Shown in pieces: positions 1-5,719 of a stretch of DNA of 5,719 nucleotides. The stretch is taken from positions 11,016 to 16,734 of the forward strand of contig NZVP01000035.1 of assembly GCA_002697405.1 (NCBI GenBank), in the 5' to 3' direction. The notes below the pieces were generated by a model, which saw only the letters and a program-made list of their open reading frames with translations, was not told the DNA's origin and ran no database searches. The stretch comes from Flammeovirgaceae bacterium (GTDB lineage: Bacteria; Bacteroidota; Bacteroidia; Cytophagales; MED-G16). The stretch's first letter is position 1, and each line of letters starts with the position of its first letter. The position numbers and the translations under genes were made by a program.

Positions 1-3000
1 TAAGGGATTAGGATATACTAAAATATTATTTTCATTATTTTCTAAAGCTGAAATTAAATTAATTTCATTAAATAATAATTTTCCATATTCAAAAGCTTGA
101 TTTCCTATTTTAGTGCCAATTTTTCTTCCTGGAATATCATCTATAAAGGGATGTATACCACCCCATATTCTAGATAATGAACACTGATCTGCTGCATCTT
201 TATAGGTTGCCCACTGTAATTTCATATCTACAGATGGTCCATTTTCAAAAACTAAAAAATTATCTTTAGAAATATCAAACTCTCCCATTCCTCCTGGAAA
301 AAATTTACTGCCAGTTATTTTTTCAAGTATAATAGATGCCGCTCTAGAATAGGTAGAATGTCCAGAAACATAGCCAGCAAAAGGTGGTGTGACAAAACTT
401 GGTCTCTGATATGGCCACCATTCCTCAGCTAAGATCCACCCAGATCCTTTTTCTTCTAGCTCTAAAATATTTTTATCACTAAATCCTTTCCAAGTATAAA
501 GTTTAATCTTTCCTAAGTTTTCTTTATTTTGACCAACTAGTGGATCATTAGAATCAACCAATTCAATATATCCATCAATTAAATCAAACCCATTTTTATT
601 ATAATTTAAAGAATCAGGATAAGATGACTGACCTTTCTCTGATAGGTATCTCATCACTGAGATAGGTCTTATATAATCATAATAACCTTTTATTCCCCAC
701 GCAGAAATAGCAACGTCATGCATTGCGCCACCCATTAGAAAATATGACTTTATATCCCACTCCAGATCATCAAGTTCCTCTCCCTCCCCCTCAAATTTTT
801 TAATTAATTTATCATCGTCATTAACTTCATTTAAAATTACAAACCAATGTCCAGGAGGGGTTTCAGAATCAGGTCCATCTGCCCAAAACTCTGCTAAAAC
901 TCTTGTATAATCTCCTCTAGGAACTATTTGTTCAGAATATTTTTCATTAGTAATAGGATTAAGCTGATAACCCTCTCCAACATCACCACCATCAAAATAA
1001 TTATATAAATCTTCAAAATCTTCAAAATCTTCAGGAAGTGATGCAACGTTACCTATTGAATTAGGAGATATATCCCATAATATTCCGTCAGATCTATCTA
1101 AATGAGAGCCCCAAACTGACACCATATAAAAAGAATTTTTAAATAATGAATCCATAACTCCTTGATTTAGTGTATCAAGCAATGGAGGGATTCCAGGATC
1201 ATGGTATATTTTATATATATCATCATCTCTAATTTTAATAGTTAAATCACTTTCTTTTAATGAGAATGGTAAAACATTTCCCCATTCTGGAGATATAAAT
1301 TCAGGAATTCCTTCTATTGGGTTTCCAGATTGATCAATAAAATTCAAAATTTGTAAGGGCTGCCATCTATTAGGATCAATAATATCAGGATTTCCACTTT
1401 TACTTAAATCTAAAGGGGGATTAATAGGTTCATAATAATTACTGGAGTAATCATTAATTTCATTTGAGTTATCCATATAACCATATTCCTTATATAACTC
1501 ATTTAAATAATTACCTATTGATTTTGGGTCACCAGATAAATAGTCCAGTTTAGAATAATTTATATCATAGTCTAAAGTAATCATTAAAGAGTCAACTATT
1601 TTATATGTATCAGCAACACCCAAAGAGTTTTTAAATCGATGTCTAATAAAATTATAGGATGAATAAGAAATAATTTTTTCAATATATTCATTGTCTTGAA
1701 AGTTTGGTGGAAATTCAAATAAAAAAGAGTTTCCATTAATAGTTTTATTTAGAAGATAAGGGGATAGCTCTCTATTCTCTTTAATTTTTTCTGTTATTAC
1801 AAAAGCATCATACATCATAGATGATAGATGAAAAAGATTCCTAGCGTGAACTGGAGGTCTTGCTAAATCATTTCTAATTGCTTGAAGAAGTACCTCCATC
1901 CATTTACGGGCAATACTCTGTGAAAAAAATTCAGGATTATTTTCTCCCTTAACTAAGTTTAATATTTCAAATGATTTTGAAACTTCACATCCATTATCAT
2001 CTCTAATAGTTATAAAATGATTACCTGAGCTTATATTTGATATATAAAATTTGTTTCTTATGAAATCTCCGTCATCTAAAGAAACATAAAATTCTTTGGC
2101 TGTATCTAAACCAGTTATATTAACAGAACTAGAATGATCAGAAGTGATATTTTTTATTATTATTTCAAATTCTGATGGTTTTATTTCATTAATTTCAATA
2201 GTATCTGATAAAAATTCATTGTCAGACTCATCGTATACTCTAACAAAATAACTACCCTCATCATATACTTCAATTTGCTGAGTAGTATCCCCATTAGACC
2301 ATAAATATCTATCATAAAAACCTGTCTCTAGAGTAATTGAGCTCCCTTGACATAAGGATAAATTATCAGAAAAAATCTGAGGAGTATCAGATGTAGATGC
2401 TTCATTAATTTTATATGTTCTATTTACTTCTAAATCGTATAATTTATCAATTAATCCTGAAGACCAATAGACATATACTGAATCAACTTGATTATTTTCT
2501 CCTAAACCAAAAAATATATTATCAGAATTCTGCGATAAATATCCTTCAGATGAAAATTTAGCCCTAGATAATATAAGATCACCTGAGTATAGTACTAATC
2601 GAGTTCCATATGCATCTCTATTAGAATTATGACCAATGAGTTTAACCTTAAGCCAATTATTATTTCCAGAATATGTATTCTTAAAAATAAATGATTTATG
2701 AGGATACATATTTAATACTGCAATATCAGGAATACCATTATTATCAATATCACCTATTGCGTTACCATAACTTGCTACGGTATCACTATTTAAACCTATA
2801 GAGTTATTTTCTTCAAAGTATTTACCAAATATATTCGAATAATAAGCACTTGATGGAACTTCTGAACCAACGAGTGCACCACTAACATATAAATCCTCAA
2901 ATCCATCTAAATCAAAATCTTCAAATTGTGCTCCCCAGGCTTGTCCATTAAATGATATCCCAATATTATCAGCATTTTCAGTAAATGATAAGTCTTTATT

Positions 3001-3846
3001 ATTTATAAAAAATTTATTACCATCCTCAAGGTTGGTAGAGTATATGTCAAAATAAGTATCATTATTAAAATCACCAGGAGTTACAGACATAGCATCCATT
3101 TGTAATCCAGTATTTGAAGACGAACTTATATTGGTAAATGTTAAATCACCATTATTATAATAAAGAGAATTTCCTGATGACTTGTCATTAGCTATATATA
3201 AATCTAAAATATTATTGTTATCAATATCAATAAATGAAACGCAAAAAGGTAGTTTACCAGGCTCAGTAATATTTGCTGAAGCTGTGATTTCATTAAAAGA
3301 GAGAGCACTATCACTTAAGAATACTTTGATTGTATTTACCAAACTATCATTAGATCTATAAGTTTGAAGTAAGTCTAAATACCCATCATTATTAATATCT
3401 GCCCACGATGCTCCAAAAGAATTTGATATAGAATCAGGAAGATTTAGTGCTGATGTAACATCAGTAAAATAGAAATAACCATTGTTATTATATAGTTTAT
3501 TCTTTCCCTGGAAGGATGTTACGTGAAGGTCCTTATCATTATCATTATCGTAATCTATCCATAAAACTTGCTTAATCTGACCTGGAAAATCAATATTAAA
3601 ATTTTGAGGTATTAATTTAGTGCCATTATTCTGGAAAAAAATTAATGAGTTATCATTATTAGTAGGTATTGATATGTCATCTAAACCATCATTATTAAAA
3701 TCTGCAAAACTTAATCCTGCACCAGAAACACCCTGAAAATAGGAATGATTAAAATCAAAAGATGAAGATACCTCATTAAAAAATAACTGAGGATATATAG
3801 AAATAGAGGTGAGCTGAAGAACAAAAAATAAAATGTATTTTTTCAT
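1..3846 (-). CDS. Secreted FG-GAP propeller / ASPIC-UnbV / vanadium-dependent haloperoxidase fusion with T9SS sorting domain (3' end beyond window)
   Basis: Open from ATG at 3846 to the window edge (1282 codons, no stop), so the C-terminus is missing. Residues 1-20 are a signal peptide (MKKYILFFVLQ...), which fixes the start. Residues 40-385 carry seven D-x-[DN]-x-[DN]-type loops beginning at D49, D98, D150, D207, D259, D310 and D366, as in FG-GAP/VCBS propellers. Residues 395-466 match ASPIC/UnbV (NNWLKVKLIG, NRDAYGTRL, FFGLG, VYWSSG). Residues 488-630 are Ig-like/SprB-like linkers. Residues 640-1262 are a PAP2-superfamily vanadium haloperoxidase domain: FWADGP...TPPGHW (987-1001), K1053-x6-R1060-P, TPPFAGYVSGHS (1153-1164), SR-x5-H-x3-D (1225-1236). 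NNILVYPNPL at 1273-1282 opens a T9SS type A sorting domain. Haloperoxidases of this superfamily use vanadate and H2O2 to oxidise halides; the actual activity (haloperoxidase or phosphatase) and substrate are inferred, not shown. Transcribed after a terminator, so possibly independent of the SusD unit. Confidence 0.93.
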   Translation of the reverse strand, partial: MKKYILFFVLQLTSISIYPQLFFNEVSSSFDFNHSYFQGVSGAGLSFADFNNDGLDDISIPTNNDNSLIFFQNNGTKLIPQNFNIDFPGQIKQVLWIDYDNDNDKDLHVTSFQGKNKLYNNNGYFYFTDVTSALNLPDSISNSFGASWADINNDGYLDLLQTYRSNDSLVNTIKVFLSDSALSFNEITASANITEPGKLPFCVSFIDIDNNNILDLYIANDKSSGNSLYYNNGDLTFTNISSSSNTGLQMDAMSVTPGDFNNDTYFDIYSTNLEDGNKFFINNKDLSFTENADNIGISFNGQAWGAQFEDFDLDGFEDLYVSGALVGSEVPSSAYYSNIFGKYFEENNSIGLNSDTVASYGNAIGDIDNNGIPDIAVLNMYPHKSFIFKNTYSGNNNWLKVKLIGHNSNRDAYGTRLVLYSGDLILSRAKFSSEGYLSQNSDNIFFGLGENNQVDSVYVYWSSGLIDKLYDLEVNRTYKINEASTSDTPQIFSDNLSLCQGSSITLETGFYDRYLWSNGDTTQQIEVYDEGSYFVRVYDESDNEFLSDTIEINEIKPSEFEIIIKNITSDHSSSVNITGLDTAKEFYVSLDDGDFIRNKFYISNISSGNHFITIRDDNGCEVSKSFEILNLVKGENNPEFFSQSIARKWMEVLLQAIRNDLARPPVHARNLFHLSSMMYDAFVITEKIKENRELSPYLLNKTINGNSFLFEFPPNFQDNEYIEKIISYSSYNFIRHRFKNSLGVADTYKIVDSLMITLDYDINYSKLDYLSGDPKSIGNYLNELYKEYGYMDNSNEINDYSSNYYEPINPPLDLSKSGNPDIIDPNRWQPLQILNFIDQSGNPIEGIPEFISPEWGNVLPFSLKESDLTIKIRDDDIYKIYHDPGIPPLLDTLNQGVMDSLFKNSFYMVSVWGSHLDRSDGILWDISPNSIGNVASLPEDFEDFEDLYNYFDGGDVGEGYQLNPITNEKYSEQIVPRGDYTRVLAEFWADGPDSETPPGHWFVILNEVNDDDKLIKKFEGEGEELDDLEWDIKSYFLMGGAMHDVAISAWGIKGYYDYIRPISVMRYLSEKGQSSYPDSLNYNKNGFDLIDGYIELVDSNDPLVGQNKENLGKIKLYTWKGFSDKNILELEEKGSGWILAEEWWPYQRPSFVTPPFAGYVSGHSTYSRAASIILEKITGSKFFPGGMGEFDISKDNFLVFENGPSVDMKLQWATYKDAADQCSLSRIWGGIHPFIDDIPGRKIGTKIGNQAFEYGKLLFNEINLISALENNENNILVYPNPL
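1007..1033 (-). repeat. Three perfect 9-bp tandem copies within the haloperoxidase-domain gene
   Basis: On the plus strand the unit AAATCTTCA occurs three times in a row without a mismatch. On the coding strand it gives the acidic run EDFEDFED (about residues 938-946), located between the start of the haloperoxidase domain and its FWADGP motif. Because the unit is 9 bp, gain or loss of a copy keeps the reading frame, so it would only lengthen or shorten an acidic surface loop. Confidence 0.85.
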
Positions 3847-3924
3847 TCCCCTAAAAATAAATAAAAAAAAAGGTAACGACTTACGCCGTTACCTTTAATT
3901 CATATAATAAAATATGAGACCTAG
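3847..3924 (-). other. Short intergenic region (78 bp) between lipoprotein and haloperoxidase-fusion genes
   Basis: It holds the intrinsic terminator and little else. No convincing Bacteroidota promoter (TAnnTTTG near -7 with a TTG-type -33 element) is visible on the minus strand, although AT-rich stretches (TATTTTATTATATG at about 3913-3900, and TATTTTTA just upstream of the start) could hide a degenerate one. The start at 3846 is preceded by TTTTTAGGGGA. The AGGGG sits too close to the ATG to be a normal Shine-Dalgarno site, which fits the SD-independent initiation typical of the phylum. Confidence 0.6.
3863..3896 (-). terminator. Rho-independent terminator after the SusD-lipoprotein operon
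   Basis: On the minus strand the arms AAAGGTAACG (3896-3887) and CGTTACCTTT (3878-3869) pair perfectly over 10 bp. The eight-base interior GCGTAAGT can add a G-U and a C-G pair, closing on a GTAA tetraloop of the stable GNRA class. The right arm runs into nine consecutive T (3871-3863), followed by more T-rich sequence. This is a textbook intrinsic terminator for the lipoprotein gene, whose stop codon is 28 bases before the hairpin. On the plus strand the hairpin is followed by a much weaker T stretch, so it acts mainly on the minus strand. It ends only 16 bases before the ATG of the next gene, which is unusual. Confidence 0.93.
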
Positions 3925-4854
3925 TTAGTTCAAGTCAGGCCAGTTACCACCAGACCAATTGTTCAAGGTGGAAACACCAGACTCACCGTAGTCATTTACC
4001 CAGTCAATAATTAAATCAGCATTGCCATTAGCCATACTAACATCATTAAACTCGTAAACTTCTGACCACTGTGAAGCACCAGTTGGAGAAAGAATACCAC
4101 ATGCATCCTGCACTTTTAAATTTCCAGCAGGAACACCTGTCCAACCTCCGTAGCAGCCTAAATAAGCACCATAAGAGAAGTCACCACCAACTACGGCGTA
4201 TAAATTCTCAGCACCAGACTTAACCCATTCGAATTGCTTCTTAGGGCCAGTCAGACCACACCATCCAACAGTTTCACCGTCGAATGTACCTTCTAAAGAA
4301 GAAGGACATACGATAGATACATTTAATCTAAATAATGCACCGAATGCATTAGAAGACTGCATGTTAGGACCAGTATTGTTATAATCATAGACAGTACCAT
4401 CAGTTTTAGTTATTGTAAACCAATATCTAAAATAGTTACCACCAGTGATATCACTTTCAGTCGCGCCGACAGCAGCTAAAGTAGCTGTGAAGCCAAGACT
4501 AATATCATTACTTAAATATCCATCAGAATTCACTTGGAATTCAGAAGCAGATATAGTTCTGAAATTAGTTCTAGCAATACTACCTGCACCACCTCCAACA
4601 ACGTCTACATATTCTACATCAATATCAAACTCAGCGATATTCGCTCCCTGAGCTTCATCATAATATTCTACATGCATGTCAACAGAAGAACCCGCTATAT
4701 CATAGAAATTGAATTTACCTTCTTGAGACATTTTTCTAGCGTATGCACCATATTGCATTTCTGGAAAAAGTTCAACCGGTAATTCAGGGTCTCCACATGA
4801 TATAGTAGTTACCATTGCTATGAATGCTACAAATAACTTTTTTAAATTTTTCAT
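3925..4854 (-). CDS. SusE-like-position outer-membrane surface lipoprotein downstream of SusD
   Basis: A complete 309-residue protein. Residues 1-19 form a lipoprotein signal (MKNLKKLFVAFIAMVTTIS) with the lipidated Cys at 20. The following GDPELP is acidic and has no Asp at +2, compatible with a Bacteroidota surface-export signal. Residues 30-175 look like a beta-rich domain containing the GGNYFRYWFTITKTDG stretch often seen in lipoproteins encoded next to SusD in marine Bacteroidota. Residues 180-309 form a second domain opening with VCPSSLEGTF, containing Cys183, Cys199, Cys234 and Cys252 (two possible disulfides) and ending in a W-x-N-x-YGE-x-G...GGNWPDL pattern recurrent in such proteins (from memory). 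It starts 18 bases after the SusD stop, so it is almost certainly co-transcribed. It probably helps the SusC/SusD complex bind its ligand at the cell surface; the ligand is unknown. No enzyme motif is visible. Confidence 0.85.
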   Translation of the reverse strand: MKNLKKLFVAFIAMVTTISCGDPELPVELFPEMQYGAYARKMSQEGKFNFYDIAGSSVDMHVEYYDEAQGANIAEFDIDVEYVDVVGGGAGSIARTNFRTISASEFQVNSDGYLSNDISLGFTATLAAVGATESDITGGNYFRYWFTITKTDGTVYDYNNTGPNMQSSNAFGALFRLNVSIVCPSSLEGTFDGETVGWCGLTGPKKQFEWVKSGAENLYAVVGGDFSYGAYLGCYGGWTGVPAGNLKVQDACGILSPTGASQWSEVYEFNDVSMANGNADLIIDWVNDYGESGVSTLNNWSGGNWPDLN

Positions 4855-4872
4855 AATAATTATAATTTAAAT
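4855..4872 (-). other. Intra-operon spacer between susD-like and lipoprotein genes
   Basis: Only 18 bases, all A and T on the minus strand (AAATTTAAATTATAATTATT ends at the ATG), separate the SusD stop from the next start. There is no purine-rich Shine-Dalgarno motif and no room for a promoter or terminator. This supports co-transcription, and the A/T-only leader is typical of translation starts in Bacteroidota. Confidence 0.7.
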
Positions 4873-5719
4873 TTAGTTTAATGCACCAGCTCTATCCCAG
4901 AAAATTTTCTCTCCTAAATCAGTTCTAACAGGAGCATTTTTGTTCAAGTTAGAGAAATCAGAAGGATATGGGAATAACCTTGGAAAAGTACCAGCATCAG
5001 GAGTCTTCATAGGACCCTGCATCTCAGTAGGATGACCAGTTCTTCTCATCGCATTGTACAATTCGATACCGTTCGAGAATGAAGCAAGTCTATGCTCTTT
5101 TACGAGAATATTCATTTTAGCTTCATTATCAGATGCAGCATCATACGCATTCATTACATAATTGACATAAGCATCAATACTTCTAGTTTCTGGAACGCCT
5201 CCAACTCCGTCACCATTGAAGTCACCAACTGGACCCCAACCTGCAGAGTAAGACATAACAGAACTAATTGAAGTTCTAATAGCAGTTTCTAACATATCTC
5301 TAGCATTTTCACTAGATAATCCATCAAGAGCAGCTTCAGCTCTCATGAAGTACACATTAGCAGACATTAGCATAGGAGCGTGTCCGTCTCCTCCACCACC
5401 GTCAACACCACCATTCTGTGTATGACCAACACCACTACCAAATACTCCTGTAGCAGCATTTCCATCATCATATAATCCAGCAGCAGGATAAGCACCTCTA
5501 TGAGTTCTCTTTCTACCATCTGGAGGAGTACCATCATTATTACCATGGTCTCTACCCCAATAACCTTTAGCATTAGAAGCATCAACAGTAGTTAAATTAC
5601 TTCCAGCACAGAAAGGCCAAGTTGTAGTTACACCATAAGCGTTTGTGTATGGATTATCATACCAAACTGGTCTTGTATCAGGTACTACGCAATCAATTGT
5701 AAATAAATCTTCACCGACA
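4873..5719 (-). CDS. SusD/RagB-family nutrient-binding outer-membrane lipoprotein (N-terminus beyond window)
   Basis: The frame is open from the window edge (first full codon at 5718) to the stop at 4873, giving the C-terminal 281 residues. The lipoprotein signal and N-terminal TPR half lie outside the window. Recognition rests on the C-terminal SusD pattern: a helix ANVYFMRAEAAL (positions about 5361-5326), then VKEHRLASFSNGIELYNAMRRTGHP (about 5100-5029), followed by FPRLFPYPSDFSNLN. This resembles the SusD_2-type subfamily, in which an NG-E-x5-RRTGxP segment is followed by a P-R-x-x-YP motif. SusD proteins form the lid over a SusC-like TonB-dependent transporter and bind glycans or other large nutrients; susC would normally lie just upstream, beyond the right edge. 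An EF-hand-like loop (DFNGDGVGGVPE) is present. Substrate unknown. An internal ATG at 5373 is not the start, because the frame continues well upstream with SusD-like sequence. Confidence 0.92.
   Translation of the reverse strand, partial: VGEDLFTIDCVVPDTRPVWYDNPYTNAYGVTTTWPFCAGSNLTTVDASNAKGYWGRDHGNNDGTPPDGRKRTHRGAYPAAGLYDDGNAATGVFGSGVGHTQNGGVDGGGGDGHAPMLMSANVYFMRAEAALDGLSSENARDMLETAIRTSISSVMSYSAGWGPVGDFNGDGVGGVPETRSIDAYVNYVMNAYDAASDNEAKMNILVKEHRLASFSNGIELYNAMRRTGHPTEMQGPMKTPDAGTFPRLFPYPSDFSNLNKNAPVRTDLGEKIFWDRAGALN

Noticed and set aside
1..1929. The haloperoxidase region as a separate gene starting at an internal ATG.
   Set aside because: The frame is continuous from 3846, there is no intergenic space or signal peptide near residue 640, and Ig-like linkers join the two halves.
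3897..3924. AT-rich TATTTTATTATATG on the minus strand as a promoter for the fusion gene.
   Set aside because: It does not fit the Bacteroidota TAnnTTTG element with a correctly spaced -33 box, and AT-rich intergenic DNA gives such matches by chance.
4445..4782. Two short plus-strand open frames (4445-4651 and 4534-4782).
   Set aside because: Both lie opposite the well-supported lipoprotein gene, have low-complexity translations, and show no signal peptide, domain or initiation context.
5367..5380. Possible frameshift or true start of the SusD-like gene at the ATG near 5373.
   Set aside because: Translating upstream in the same frame gives 115 further residues with no stop, so the gene is intact and simply cut by the window edge.
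5367..5585. A minus-strand open frame with a Met/Leu/Val-rich translation.
   Set aside because: It is a shifted frame inside the SusD gene; the SusD frame continues without interruption through this stretch to the window edge.
1..5719. CRISPR arrays, tRNA or rRNA genes, insertion sequences, or attachment sites.
   Set aside because: Nearly the whole window is covered by three coding genes; no regularly spaced repeats, terminal inverted repeats, transposase or cloverleaf sequence was seen.

Overview
The window looks like part of a genome from the phylum Bacteroidota, most likely a marine, low-GC member of Flavobacteriia or a close relative. The evidence is a SusD-family nutrient-binding lipoprotein, a second surface lipoprotein, and a large secreted protein ending in the start of a type IX secretion (T9SS) type A sorting domain. 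The DNA is AT-rich and the starts lack a usable Shine-Dalgarno sequence, which is usual for this phylum. All genes read on the minus strand, so transcription runs from high to low coordinates.

Layout in transcription order: (1) 5719-4873, the C-terminal 281 residues of a SusD/RagB-like outer-membrane lipoprotein; its N-terminus, and presumably the partner SusC-like TonB-dependent transporter, lie beyond the right edge. (2) After 18 bases, 4854-3925, a complete 309-residue lipoprotein in the SusE-like position. (3) At 3896-3863, a strong intrinsic terminator that should end this SusD-lipoprotein operon. (4) From 3846 to the left edge, one uninterrupted reading frame of 1282 codons without a stop. 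I checked it codon by codon. It encodes, in order, a signal peptide, seven FG-GAP/VCBS-type calcium-loop repeats (a likely seven-bladed beta-propeller), an ASPIC/UnbV domain, an Ig-like/SprB-like linker, a vanadium-dependent haloperoxidase-type domain with all expected active-site motifs, and the first residues of a T9SS sorting domain.

The most notable object is this multidomain protein. It joins a CRTAC1-like propeller plus UnbV module to an apparently intact vanadium haloperoxidase catalytic domain, in a protein destined for the cell surface or medium. The SusD and lipoprotein genes point to uptake of a large organic substrate at the outer membrane. Whether the peroxidase acts on the same substrate (for example algal or humic organic matter) or has a defensive or signalling role cannot be read from this window. 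The terminator and a change in base composition between the two units argue that they may be expressed separately.
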